The notes beneath the pieces are model-generated. The model was not told the origin of the DNA. It saw only the letters and a program-made list of their open reading frames with translations, and made no database searches. Of a stretch of 64,000 nt of DNA, positions 36,048 to 46,145 are shown one piece after another; position 1 is the first letter of the stretch, and each line of letters starts with the position of its first letter. The position numbers and the translations under genes are program-made. The DNA is from Cantharellus purpuraceus. Lineage: Eukaryota; Basidiomycota; Agaricomycetes; Cantharellales; Hydnaceae. The stretch covers positions 1,240,001-1,304,000 of the forward strand of contig JALBUN010000023.1 of the NCBI GenBank assembly GCA_025174535.1, read 5' to 3'.

Positions 36048-38896
36048 TCACCTCCTGGCTGCGTCCTCTGCGCTCCGTACCGCACTGACTAGATCAAAGT
36101 GGAAAAACGGTGTGTCAGTACTCATTATTGGTGCGACCTTCGCCGTTGAGCCATCATGAGACTCGAGATCATCAAGAACTTTTCCCGAACCCCTGGGCTC
36201 ATTGGCAGAATCCGTCGAGTCTGGCTTATCGGGGTCATAACAACTGTGCCCCCTGTATAGATGGTGAGTGAACACAGGCGCCACTTCCATGGGAATGGTT
36301 CGTTCTGTATTCGCAATGCCAAAACCTCCAGCGATGAGCGCTCGCCGGATCCAAGGAGAGAGTATGTTCGCGAAGTGAAATTCGACGGTGCCATGTGCCC
36401 AAACTTCTGCTTCTTTTCTGGACGCAGTGGTGGTGCCTTTTAGGTACGGCATCCATCCGAATCTGAAGTGTTTGCTTACCTCGCATCTATCAAAGTCTGC
36501 ACCGAGGTTGTGTCCAGATGGCCGACCGCAGACATATCCAATACCACGGCATTCAAAATTGGCTTATGAGCGTCGGTCTCTGGATCCACATTTGTCCCCC
36601 GTGGCGGTCCAGGGTCATTCCATGGTCTATCGGAAGATGACATCGTTGACATCTCCTTGCCTCGTCTTGTCGTCTCCTTTATGTAGTCCATGAGAACCGA
36701 GCTAATGTAGCTGGAATTTGGATAGATGAATGATTCTTCGAAACGATAGATGATAACACCAGGAGCCGGCGGTGAGACTTTGATAGCTGGATTGATGACA
36801 CCTTGGGGTTGGGATGGGGACGTAGATAGCGGGATGAAGACATCTCGAGTTTCTTTGCCGTTCATGTCGTGCAAAACGACTCGTCCCAAGAACGTCCCCC
36901 TTGGTCGTGCGATGCGCACGAGAAGGAGAGCCACACTGGCCCCAATGCTCGTGTATATCCCAATCTCGATAGTCGAGAAGATTGTGACCACTACTGCCGC
37001 GAAAAAGATGAGAAACTCGAGGGGGCTCACGCGCCAAAATGAAAAACTCTGTGCCGGAGATGCCACAAGGTCTGCAACAGCGTGGATAATTAGAGCGCTA
37101 AGCCCTAGAAGAGTAACCTTCAGTATTCAAAAACTTATAATCAGACATGACCAATAATACCTGCTGTCGGAATCCATGTAAAGGCAGGGGTTAGTCCGTA
37201 CAATGCCACGATTACGACGAGCCCTGTGACGAGCCCAGCGAGTGGAGTACGCACGCCAGACTTGGCCTTGAGCGCAGAACGAGAAAACGATCCAGTTGCG
37301 GGGTATGCGTGAAACAGGGTTCCGATGGTATTTGCCACGCCGATCGCAATCAGCTCCTGTGCGGGGTTGATTTTGTAACCGTTCACACGACCGAAGGCTT
37401 CATTGCAAAAAGTAAGCAATAGGACAGCGAAACAATGCCATCTACTCACATTTGGCAATGGAAATGTGTTCAAGGAGAAGAATGATTGTGGCAACGAACA
37501 GCTCGGATCCAAGTGCCGAGACCAATTTAGGGTCAACATGGAAGGCACCCACGTCCTGACATTACGGACTACTAGTAAGCCATATGCACATTGTGATGAC
37601 AAGGCGTTACGAACCTGGAAACCTCGTGGAACAGTCTTCAATATGGAAATTGGGAAGTTTCCCTTGTTATCTTTGCGATGTCGACAGTACAACCATGACG
37701 CCAACGTCAAGATGACCATGACAAAGGCATTGCGAAGGACAGAAATGAAGAAAAAAGTCCTCTCGTAACGCGGGTGTCGCTTGGTAAGGTATGCAAAAGT
37801 CCATTTGATTCCGTACAAAACTTACCAGCCGATTCAGACAGATTTGAAAGGAGGGTGGTCCAAGAACGTACCGATCAGACCAACTACGCCGAATGCCGAA
37901 TCAATAGTTGCAAAGTGAAGGTTCTTTAACGTGTTTATGATGACCAAGTACGTGGCGGCTCTCGTGCTGTAAAGAATCGTTAAAAAAGCGAAGGTACTGC
38001 AAAGCTATATGACGTACTCAAACCTATTGGAAATCCCGAACAGGCCGGGGGCCTGAGAAGCAACGATATTGATTGCGGAACCTGTCATGAAGCCACTGAC
38101 GGCTGGCGCGGGAATGAATTCGACAATCCATCCCAGCCGCAAAAGGCCTAGTCCCAGAACGATAAAACCACAGATGAAGGCGAGAGTCGTTGCAATCGTA
38201 GGCGCATCCCATTGACCAGGATGCGACTTCATTATTCGTGTGATTATCTTTCCCGTCTCGAGAGACATGACCGCGACCGGACCGATCGAAACGTCCTTGG
38301 AAGTCGCGAAGAACTAACAAATGGAATATACGGTTTAGGTGCACAAAATATAGAGACAAACTTCTCACACAGTAAACTGACACGCCTACGAATGACGAAT
38401 AAAGACCGAATTGTGGAGCCAGATCGGCAATCTTCGCGTAAGACATACTCTGGGGGACAAGAACAAGACCGACGGTTAGACCAGCAATGAGGTCGCCAGT
38501 CGCCCAGCCAAGATCTGAGCAGCGTGAGCTGGAGACAAGCATGAATATAATAGACCACTCACTGTACCGCCCAATCCAACCAGATATAGGAAACAAACTT
38601 TTCACATATTCTACCCCCTGAATCAAAAACCGTCAAACAATGAATGCCACTACATGGACTTGAGAACCAGCTGGTTCTCGATGCGCGGGCAAGTATGCCT
38701 TGCCACACGTATCTCCTTGAACAGCTGGCCGCAAGTTCACTCAAGTAGCATAAAGGGAGAGGAGTCACACCTGACGTCTCGGCTCCGGAACAAGGTTAGT
38801 TATCCATTCACGGGAGGACGCGGTTGGGACGTTGTGCTCAGGATAACCAACCACCTTTCTGCCAAATCTTTGGACTCTCGACGATATAGCATCCAT
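36048..38896 (-). CDS. SulP-family sulfate permease with STAS domain
   Basis: Plasma-membrane sulfate/proton symporter of the Sul1/Sul2 type, providing sulfate for assimilation. Ten exons (38896-38771, 38617-38563, 38514-38369, 38313-38018, 37966-37872, 37820-37615, 37555-37450, 37397-37161, 37104-36480, 36417-36048) give 753 residues. After a 40-residue N-terminal tail come LFPISGWIGRYN, then GDLIAGLTVGLVLVPQSMSYA (TM1, the SulP signature), TSKDVSIGPVAVMSLETG, VSGFMTGSAINI, EHISIAKSFGR and NPAQELIAIGVANTIG...ATGSFSRSA. A C-terminal STAS domain (ILNAVVLDMSAVGHLDTTSV) is split by the last intron. The first intron is long (about 150 nt). No cysteine-metabolism neighbour. Confidence 0.93.
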
Positions 38897-39954
38897 GATG
38901 GGAGATAGGAAGTCAACAGACCAAAGTGGGGGCTGTATATATATGAGCGAACAGGCACCAATCGGGAATGATATTGCCAGATATTACACAGCGGCTATGA
39001 AGGAAATCACCCACAATCACGCTATGACAAGGCAGGATTAACCGTGAAGGTTAATTTTCTATGACACTTAGGGATGAACTCGAGGCGCGTACGACAGAAT
39101 AAGCGGGTTCCTTGAAGTTTTGAAAAGTGCTGATAGCTCCTTGAACTTTGGATTTGTAGAAAGTGATTGAACGGAGTCCCATCAGTGGAGAGCATGACGA
39201 ACAGGCGCTCTATATTGCGTGCTGCCAACCAGGGTTGCACAACTGCAGATTGAAGAAAGACAGGGGCGAACTCGAGGTGTAGGAGTTAGGTGGTGGTTTA
39301 GCGTCGAGCAAACAGCATCTCAACTCAAAGCTTGAAGAAGTGCAGCGCAACTGCCCGTCAAAAGTCCAGCAAAAATTGCTTATACTATTAGTTAAGTATT
39401 ATGTACTTCTTCTGACTTAGGTTCGTTAGTTGACATCTGTACCTGAGCTCACATGAGCATGAAACACCAAACTTGTCGTTATCCGATGCAGCCCCGAGAT
39501 TCTAGGAGATGCTGCTGTATATGTACTTCTGATCAGATCGGGACGACCCCTTGGATGCTTTTGCACGCGCTCACTCGGTTATTTCCACGGCCGTAGATCA
39601 AAGACTTAGATATGTAGATACGTACACAGGAAGTCAACCCAACCTGCGCCTACTCAGGCGAGTTCTTGGAGTTTCCGTACTTGATTAACCAGAGACTTGA
39701 AATGCTCTAATTATATCCGGTGTACAGTTGTGCAAAACTATATATAGAGGCTGGATAAGAAACGCCATCGCAGAAAGTCGTTCAACATGTTAGGTTTGAA
39801 CTAGTGAATGGAGCCTTGCATCCCCAGTTTCACCATCTACGCAATGCGAGTGCTATCGATGGGAAATATGTAAGGCTCGAATAAACGTGTAGTTATATCC
39901 ACAGATTCATGCTCGTCCTTGGCTGCTTGATACATGACGGTAGCTGAAGCGTGT
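38897..39954. other. intergenic region between sulfate permease and TBP
   Basis: About 1.06 kb without a supported gene. A 72-codon open frame on the minus strand (39022-39240) has no recognisable motif. The part next to 38896 probably contains the permease promoter, with TATATATATGAGC about 45-55 bases upstream of the start codon. Confidence 0.5.
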
Positions 39955-41239
39955 TCAGGGCTTACGGAATTCGCAGAGCACCGTGTAGATGGTATTGAAG
40001 GCTGTGTAGATTTCCTCTCTCACCTGGAGAGCGAGTGGGTGAGGTTTAGTGAATATGATGCGGTAATGGATCGACAGCAACGCTGCGTCCAAAAGAACAA
40101 AAGGTAGTTTACCTTTGCGCCGGTAAGGACGATCTTTCCCGAAACGAAAATGAGCAAAACGACCTTGGGCTTAATCATACGATAGATTAACCCAGGAAAA
40201 AGCTGACATGAAAGTAGAGTTAGAATAGCCAATCGAATAGGCTGGTTTAGTTACCTCTGGCTCATAACTCGAGAACTGGCCGTGACTATACGCCAACCCC
40301 TCAAGTCGAATGGGAAACTTAACATCGCAACTGCCGACTATGTTCTGAATTTTGAACTCGGAAAATTTTGCATCGAAGCCAAGCTTCTGTACGATACGAG
40401 CGTACTTGCGCGATGCCAGTCTCGAATCGTCCTCTGACTTGGCACCAGTAACTACCATCTTTCCAGAAGCAAAGATCAGGGCCGTGGTCTTGGGATCGCG
40501 AATCCGCATGATAACAGCAGCAAAACGCTATACATGATCGCAATTAGTAAGCGTACGTATAAATACACGTGTCAAGTATACTTTGGGGTTGTACTCGGCA
40601 TTACGAGCGTGCAACGCTATTGTTTTGAGATCCAGTTTACAATCAAGGTTGACCGTTGCAACAATGTTTCTGTGTCGGGACGAAGACCGTATGATGGGTT
40701 CGTGTATATGAGGTGATCAGGGAAGAAAATTGTGAGTCTAGATTCAACAAGGTGGTATAGTTTGTTTAAAAGGACAGACGGTGCTGAGCGCTTCCCACAT
40801 CTCCACATGATGTCTGCTCCGTCCCCTCCTCCTTGGCTAACAGGAAAGGTACTCACTGCAAAGTAGGTACAATCCCATCTACAGCAGTGATGTGCTGCTG
40901 CTCAAGGGTCAAAGGCTGAGGCGTGGCAGGGGCAGCGGATGGCGTCGCGGCAACACCCTTTACATTCACCGAGGGACCTGCGCCTTGACTAGGTGGCGGA
41001 GCACCATTGTTTGTAACGTAAGCAGCAGGAATGCTCGAGGGCGCAGGAAAGGAGAGGTTGGAAGGGCCAGGAAGAGAGGAAGAAGATGCGGGAGGCTGAT
41101 GCTGTTGGAGTTGATGGGGCTGCTGCAACTGCTGTGGCGGATTGTACGTTCTCGAAGGGAAGACGATAGGACGAGCAGGAAGAGCTGACGACATGACACC
41201 AGAGCTGTGTTCACTGGATGGCGCAGAAATCCTCGTCAA
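39955..41239 (-). CDS. SPT15: TATA-binding protein (TFIID subunit)
   Basis: General transcription factor that binds TATA boxes and nucleates RNA polymerase I, II and III initiation. Five exons (41239-40857, 40669-40582, 40527-40255, 40202-40113, 40023-39955) give 300 residues. The N-terminal ~125 residues are Pro/Gln/Ser-rich with a [13 protein letters not shown] run, typical of the divergent TBP tail. The conserved saddle begins [16 protein letters not shown] and has both direct repeats ([44 protein letters not shown]). It ends [20 protein letters not shown] second in-frame ATG 15 codons downstream (41194) could be the real start; nothing decides between them. Confidence 0.95.
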
Positions 41240-41426
41240 CGCTGGTGTGGATATGTGCTAAGGTATTTTCACACTCCGCAACGCTGAGTCAGACACCATG
41301 AAGCATCGATGCATTTGACGTTACACGCCCTATCAATCTGTACCAGTACACGAACCAGGACTTGAAGCAAAGCAGTATTGCTGCACCACACAGTACTTTG
41401 ATTCCCAAGAGCTATCCAAGCGCCAC

Positions 41427-42065
41427 CTATTTCCCGAGAATCGTGGCAAAGGTGGTTCCTTGATGCCTTCATTTGACGGTCAGACCAGTCGTATGAATGT
41501 ATGAAGAACACAGACCCAAGGTATGCCCTTCCAGGATCGTAGAAGGTGCTACAACAAAAGTTACGTTAGTTCGTTAAGCTCACTGTATAAATGCAACAGC
41601 ACATGCATATATCCCCGATTATTCATCACGCCAAGTTTCTCTTTGAAGTATTCAAAGAACGCGGCACTATACGTGTCGTTGTCTTGTGGTTCGATGTTGT
41701 CCAGTGATGTCTACATGCAGTGCGACAGTGTGAAATAGAATGACATCCGACAGGAAGCATCTGACTTACGATCACCAGTAGGAAAGCTGGCTCAAAAGTT
41801 CCCGCAAAGGAGAGAGCTTCATTGTGGTTGTACTGGATAGAGATATACGTTTCTGGCTTTTTCAACACTAGATCACACTCTCGGCCATCTGTGTCTGTGC
41901 AGCACTTGACCAGAACGACCTACCATTCGCTCCAAACTAAAGCAACCAATTGTCAATAACTTTATTGATAGGCTGTGATACTCAAGAAAATACCTTTGAA
42001 AAGTCGAGAACAAACTCGCGCACGTTGCCTATCTTTACGTTGGTTGTAAGCACGAGAGATGGCAT
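41427..42065 (-). CDS. MIF-family tautomerase
   Basis: Homologue of macrophage migration inhibitory factor, a trimeric tautomerase of unknown fungal role. Six exons (42065-41994, 41936-41924, 41867-41770, 41710-41607, 41548-41516, 41466-41427) give 119 residues, the normal size. It starts MPSLVLTTNV; Pro2 becomes the catalytic N-terminal proline. Further signatures: KPETYISIQYNHNE, FAGTFEPAFLL, SLDNIEP, NNRGYITFYDPGRAYLG and HQGTTFATILGK at the end. Exon 2 is only 13 nt (FGAN + 1). Exon 4 must end at a GC donor (AT|GCATGT) to give GYITF; the neighbouring GT donor gives a non-MIF reading. Reading straight through after YLG gives a false 90-residue extension that nearly touches TBP. Confidence 0.92.
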
Positions 42066-42437
42066 GACAGTGTGTTATGTTGTAGCGCCGAATGAACTTG
42101 AGAAATTAGTGTTCATGGCGGGTGTCTCCTGAGAGACCCGCCGCTTGTATGCGCTGATAACTATTCAGTGTGTTTTGTGACTGTTGATTAAGATCAACAG
42201 CTGCATTGAGCTCTCTCTGAGGCCATTGCTCTCTAAAGAGCTGGTCAAGCTCTTGTTCCACACATTTAGCCTTACATTTGAGGGCTAATCTATGTTTGCA
42301 AGAAGCCTCAGCTTCTCACTGCTTCATGCATGCAACTGGGCTGACTAATCAAGATTAACAAATTCCATTCTACCCTTATATTCTACCCTTATATGATCAA
42401 AATTGCAACTCTGTGAGACAGAAACTTGCTCTCTACC
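42066..42437. other. boundary between gene block and retrotransposon cluster
   Basis: 372 bases with no gene. It contains short AGCTCTCTCTGAGG / CTCTCTAAAGAGCT inverted stretches near 42,205-42,255. This is the last unique-looking sequence before the LTR cluster. Confidence 0.45.
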
Positions 42438-42630
42438 TGTTTTGGAACCCACAAAATTATGATGTTAGGGCAAACTCTAAATCACCACAATTCCATGAAT
42501 GAACAGCTGAGAAGAATATCATCCTACTGCAGCACAACTCCAGAAACAATTTAACATTTGTACTTTGGTTACAATCTGTTGTAATGGTCAATGCAGACAA
42601 TACGGAGGAAGGTAATACATTTCTTAGCAG
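42438..42630 (-). mobile_element. LTR-A fragment (3' end of LTR)
   Basis: Matches the end of LTR A seen at 47,331-47,519 in reverse orientation: begins TGTTTTGGAACCC and continues to CTTAGCAG, where similarity stops. The site is abutted by a degenerate LTR-D relic. No target duplication visible. Confidence 0.8.
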
Positions 42631-42631
42631 T

Positions 42632-42949
42632 TGTTACGCACTAGGTGTTAAGGGCTGGAATACTCAGGGGGTCAAAAGGAAATGGCCAGAGTTCAGCTGC
42701 TAGTAAAGAGGGAGATGGGACTTACTGTTCCAGTTCAACCAGAGACAGAGTGGGAGCAATACTATTGAGTTGGATCAAGTGGACTTGGCTTCAACTTGCG
42801 TGTTGTGCCCCCTCAGATTGTCAGTCCAATATTTCAGAGTTCAGAGTATGGAGTTGGATCAGGGATCTGGAGTTCAACTTGTCAAGAAGCTAGCAACCAA
42901 GAAGTTAATGGGGCAAATCTTAGTCGATATATGAACTACTGTAATAGAC
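42632..42949 (-). mobile_element. degenerate LTR-D relic
   Basis: Begins TGTTACGCACTAGGT, close to the LTR-D end TGTTATGCACTAGGT, and retains scattered similarity (GGACTTGGCTTCA, GTGCCCCCTCAG, CAGAGT...TGGAGTT). It lacks the opposite LTR terminus and is joined to the next LTR-D copy. Confidence 0.6.
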
Positions 42950-43813
42950 TGTTATGCACTAGGTCCGATTGGGGGTTGGAGATTGGGTTGGAGATTGGGT
43001 TGGAGATTGGGTTGGAGATTGGGTTGGAGATTGGGTTGGAGATTGGGTTGGAGATTGGGTTGGAGATTGGGTTGGAGATTGGGTTGGAGATTGGGTTGGA
43101 GATTGGGTTGGAGATTGGGTTGGAGATTGGGTTGGATATTGGTTTGGAGATTGGGTTGGAGATTGTGTTTGAGATTGGGTTGGAGATTGGGTTTGAGATT
43201 GGGTTGGAGATTGGGTTGGAGATTGGGTTGGAGATTGGGTTGGAGATTGGGTTGGAGATTGGGTTGGAGATTGGGTTGGAGATTGGGTTGGAGATTGGGT
43301 TGGAGATTGGGTTGGAGATTGGGTTGGAGATTGGGTTGGAGTTCGGGTTGGAGTCGGAGCACATCGTGGGGGTTGGGATGGACTTGGCTTTAGCTTATGT
43401 GCTGTGCCCTCACTAATACCGGTGTCTGAGATTTCGGAGACGGAGTACGACTTAGAGAGTTAGGATTGGACTTAGGAACTAGGTGTGATTTGATATTCAA
43501 ACTGGGGAATGAAGTCCCCAGTCGGGCAACTTAAATACATATTTGAAATCTAATAATAATTACTCCAGTGATGGGTCTCCAAGGCTGATGGCCTTACGTG
43601 AGCTTGTCCGAGTCCGACGGGGATGGATGTCCAGGTTTCTATGGTGATGCTGATGCATCAATTGGAACCAGAGACGGATGGGCGGAATCGGCAGTGACAA
43701 TCGGACAGGTAAATGGAGACGTAGCGGTTTCCAAATGGAGTATAGATTTCATGTGTGTGGGGATCTGAGTGGATCGGACGGGGATCTGGGCGTTAATGAA
43801 TATAGTCATAACA
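42950..43813 (-). mobile_element. LTR-D copy with minisatellite expansion
   Basis: Bounded by TGTTATGCACTAGG and GTCATAACA. It matches the 527-bp solo copy at 48457-48983 but is 337 bp longer, almost exactly 28 extra 12-bp units. Orientation is set by the direction of the associated integrase gene. It is followed by the 5' part of the accessory gene, so it corresponds to the pol-sense 3' LTR of an element D. Confidence 0.85.
42964..43342. repeat. 12-bp minisatellite (GGGTTGGAGATT)n inside LTR-D
   Basis: About 31 near-perfect head-to-tail copies of GGGTTGGAGATT, with a few variants (GGATATTGGTTT, GTGTTTGAG) clustered around 43,133-43,195. Other LTR-D copies carry only three or four units. All six frames stay open and give artificial tetrapeptide repeats. 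Confidence 0.95.
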
Positions 43814-43915
43814 GTATCTCCCCATTTAAGGCTGAGCCCCTGAGGCCTCATGTCCATGGATTGAATAGGTGAGACGATTGGGCGTGGTCGGAGTTATGCT
43901 GGGGGTCTGGAGACG

Positions 43916-43922
43916 TATAAAA
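43916..43922 (+). promoter_or_regulatory. TATA box of the antisense accessory gene
   Basis: TATAAAA nine bases upstream of the ATG at 43931, in the spacer between LTR-D and the accessory ORF. The reverse copy near 50,445 keeps TATAAAAGG at the same place, so the box is conserved between copies. The very short gap to the ATG implies a tiny leader or use of a later start (three further ATGs follow within 40 codons). Confidence 0.5.
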
Positions 43923-43930
43923 GGAGGGGC

Positions 43931-44153
43931 ATGATTGAGGTCTTATCCCCAACGATGTCAAACCCTTTGGCAAGCATGAGCGTGGCTGAGCTTGAGCAGT
44001 TGTTCTTGGCCCGACGGAAGGAAGAGGAGGAGGAGCAGAAACGGAAAGAGGAGGAGGAAGCGGAACGGAAACAGAAAGAGGAGGAGGAAGCGGAACGGAA
44101 ACGGAAAGAGGAGGAGGAAGCGGAACGGAAACGGAAAGAGGAGGAGGAAGCGG
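43931..44153 (+). pseudogene. element-D accessory gene, 5' part (interrupted by LTR-B)
   Basis: Encodes MSNPLASMSVAELEQLFL, then a repeating (E/K/R)-rich heptad-like stretch with four near-identical 48-nt units (KRKEEEEAER...). The reading frame runs into LTR-B at 44154 and stops at 44197. The same N-terminus occurs at 50300-50432 (-), and the downstream part of the gene occurs at 52584-54153 (-) and 47520-48385 (+). Predicted to start a long coiled coil. Confidence 0.7.
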
Positions 44154-44359
44154 TGACAAGCCAGGACGCATCGAGGACGCATATCGAACCACTCTGACAG
44201 TCCAACTCCACCAGCGTCTTTTCGTATCAACTTTTAAATAGCGCCGCAACTCCCTATCCACCTCAGTCTCTAATTTGAGCCATCGATTGTCACTCGTGTT
44301 TCATTGCCATCGATCATTATCAGCCTTCTATTCACACCGATCCTTTCATCATCATTCAC

Positions 44360-44794
44360 ATGGCTTCCCATTCTATTCCCCTCTCCAACATCACTTCTAA
44401 TAATACGTCACACTGGTCTCTGGACACAGAGGACTATCAAAAATACGCCGAGCTCCATGGGCATGTTAAGCCACCTCCACGTGTCAAAATACTTCCAAAA
44501 CTCTTTCAACGTCCAAGATCCCCACCATGTCTCTCTTATGCCATTGGCGATCCCATATTCTTTCACAATTCTGTTGAACCATATACATTCCTTGACATTT
44601 CACCTCTATATTGTAACACGGATAGAAGAGTCGAACGTGAGGTAGAATTTCAGTCGCCATTGCCGACCTATCCTCCCACTTCAATCCGACTCAGGTTACA
44701 TCGTGTCAGGCAAAGGGACCAAATACTCTTGGAGCGGGATACCATATGGAGACGGATCACTAAGACAATAAGGAGTATTTGTTGTGGAAGCTGA
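44360..44794 (+). CDS. LTR-B-encoded 144-aa protein, function unknown
   Basis: Intact ORF inside the LTR. Not recognised. The protein is soluble-looking, with no signal peptide or membrane helix. Notable blocks: NTSHWSLDTEDYQKYAELHG, KPPPRVKILPKLF, CLSYAIGDPIFFHNSVEPYT, RRVEREVEFQSPL, then an Arg-rich tail (IRLRLHRVRQR, WRRITKTIRSICCG). A second full copy lies at 62012-62446 with mostly conservative changes, and a deleted copy at 54928-55246. It shares the order WS-D / PPP-V / Y-IGDP-F / PYTF with the ORF at 55802-56239 in element C. Confidence 0.7.
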   Translation: MASHSIPLSNITSNNTSHWSLDTEDYQKYAELHGHVKPPPRVKILPKLFQRPRSPPCLSYAIGDPIFFHNSVEPYTFLDISPLYCNTDRRVEREVEFQSPLPTYPPTSIRLRLHRVRQRDQILLERDTIWRRITKTIRSICCGS

Positions 44795-45129
44795 CGGAAG
44801 TCCTCATGTGACTCAGGGTCAATTAACCTTCGGAGCCGTAGGGAAGATGGTATTGGTGGACGTTTCTATTGTTCTTTTATATGACTCACCCCTGTTTCAT
44901 CTTTTAATTCATTCATACACGACTTACTCATCCTTGTTCTATTTTTGGTTCTTTTATTACTCATCGCCCCCTATTCTTACAAAGATTACCCCTATCTGTC
45001 GTTTCATTTCTCCATGATTTCCTTTAGTAGTTCAACTTCACACGCTTCGTCAGCTGGCTTGATCAGCATTTCTTGCATCATATCGCATCATTTGCTCCTC
45101 ATATTGTGTCGTTGTGCCCTGGGGATTTG

Positions 45130-45138
45130 TATATAAAA
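45130..45138 (+). promoter_or_regulatory. LTR-B TATA box
   Basis: TATATAAAAGGGC lies about two thirds through the LTR, in the orientation of the internal ORF. It is conserved in the reverse copy (near 54,590). Position and sequence fit the U3/R boundary of an LTR. Confidence 0.6.
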
Positions 45139-45214
45139 GGGCGCTAGTCTTCACCTTTGGAATGAATCAACAAGTTTTCAGCCAACGCTCTAAAGTCAAA
45201 GTCCACGCTCTAAG

Positions 45215-45776
45215 ACACTTGTTCGGAATCATGTCAGTATACAATATTCTAATGTATATGAGATATACATCAGAATTTCAATGATACATAAAGCCAGGGA
45301 GTTACAATTTGGATATCTTAAAAGATTTTGGATGTGTGAAATTTTCATAAATATAAACATATATTCTATATTTTAATAAACTTTAAAAGATAAGATATTT
45401 GGTTGAGATGAACATAATTATTTACATGGATATAATAGGAATGTATGTATTAATATAATTGGTATTATATAGGGTATTTAGATATACAAATACCAGGTGG
45501 GGATTAAAGATAGTTCAAATTATGTTATAAGTATTGTATAAGAAAGAATCAATGATATTTGGATGTTCCTTCAAGAGAGTTGCCACCACTAAATGGGGAA
45601 AAAAGAATTATTTTTGAGAATTATGCCAAAATATCACAATATGTTTTAATCTAGTATATTGTGTAAAATTTGAGAATCATGTTGAAATATGAAAATAAGT
45701 TTGAATTGAAGTGTATTGTATAAAATTTGAGGAAAATAGGTTGTATATACGTATTTGTTGTATTTCTGAACAAGCG
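45215..45776. mobile_element. AT-rich MITE-like insertion in LTR-B
   Basis: A 562-bp, strongly AT-rich block absent from LTR-B copy 2. It is flanked by a perfect direct repeat TCTAAG (45209-45214, 45777-45782), and copy 2 has a single CTAAG at the empty site. Termini ACACTTGTTC and GAACAAGCG are inverted repeats of 9 bp with one mismatch. No coding capacity; internal repetition of TAAAATTTGAG. Fits a non-autonomous DNA transposon. Confidence 0.75.
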
Positions 45777-46145
45777 TCTAAGTCTACGCTCTACGCTCTA
45801 CATCACAATCCATCATCTCTACACTGAGGTAAAACACCTTGGTTCAACGATCAGATTTCCCTCCGCCACCGAGAGGTTGATTCTCCTGAAACCAGCTTTC
45901 ATGTACCTCCCAGCTGGGCTCCGCATTGTCATCCAGTCACAGAGCACGATCAGCCATCGGGACCGACCTTTTGCTCCCATCCTCATCCAACCACAGAGCA
46001 CTATCCCACTTCCCTGTTACGTACCCCTCGCCCTGATTGATCTTTGGAGTGCTGAACAACTGCGTTACACACCGTCTGCTTGCTAGGACCGTTGCGCACA
46101 GGCTTATAGGATCTATTCCTTAAGCGAACCGACATCGCCCTCACA

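Larger units (their letters stand above)
44154..46134 (+). mobile_element. LTR-B copy 1 (with internal ORF and MITE-like insertion)
   Basis: Starts TGACAAGCCAGGACGC and ends AAGCGAACCGACA. Matches copy 2 (54154-55452, reverse) along its length, except for a 562-bp AT-rich insert at 45215-45776 and a deletion in copy 2. It contains TTTAAATAG near 44,235, the 144-codon ORF at 44360, and a strong TATATAAAAGGG at 45130 expected to drive the retroelement transcript. Upstream flank GCGG matches the downstream flank of copy 2, as expected for a target duplication of one original element. Confidence 0.75.

Noticed and set aside
41269..41511. C-terminal extension of the MIF-like protein
   Set aside because: Splicing at 41515/41467 gives the family ending HQGTTFATILGK and stop at 41427; the extension is intron and intergenic sequence.
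42964..43342. Regular repeats resembling a CRISPR array
   Set aside because: Units are contiguous with no spacers, and the organism is a eukaryote.
42796..43416. 206-residue plus-strand frame with an LEIG tetrapeptide repeat, and matching frames in the other five readings
   Set aside because: Pure translation of the 12-bp minisatellite inside an LTR; a 12-mer without stops is open in every frame.
43894..44230. Phe/Ser- and Pro/Leu-rich minus-strand frames opposite the accessory gene start
   Set aside because: Antisense shadows of the 48-nt Glu/Lys-coding repeats.
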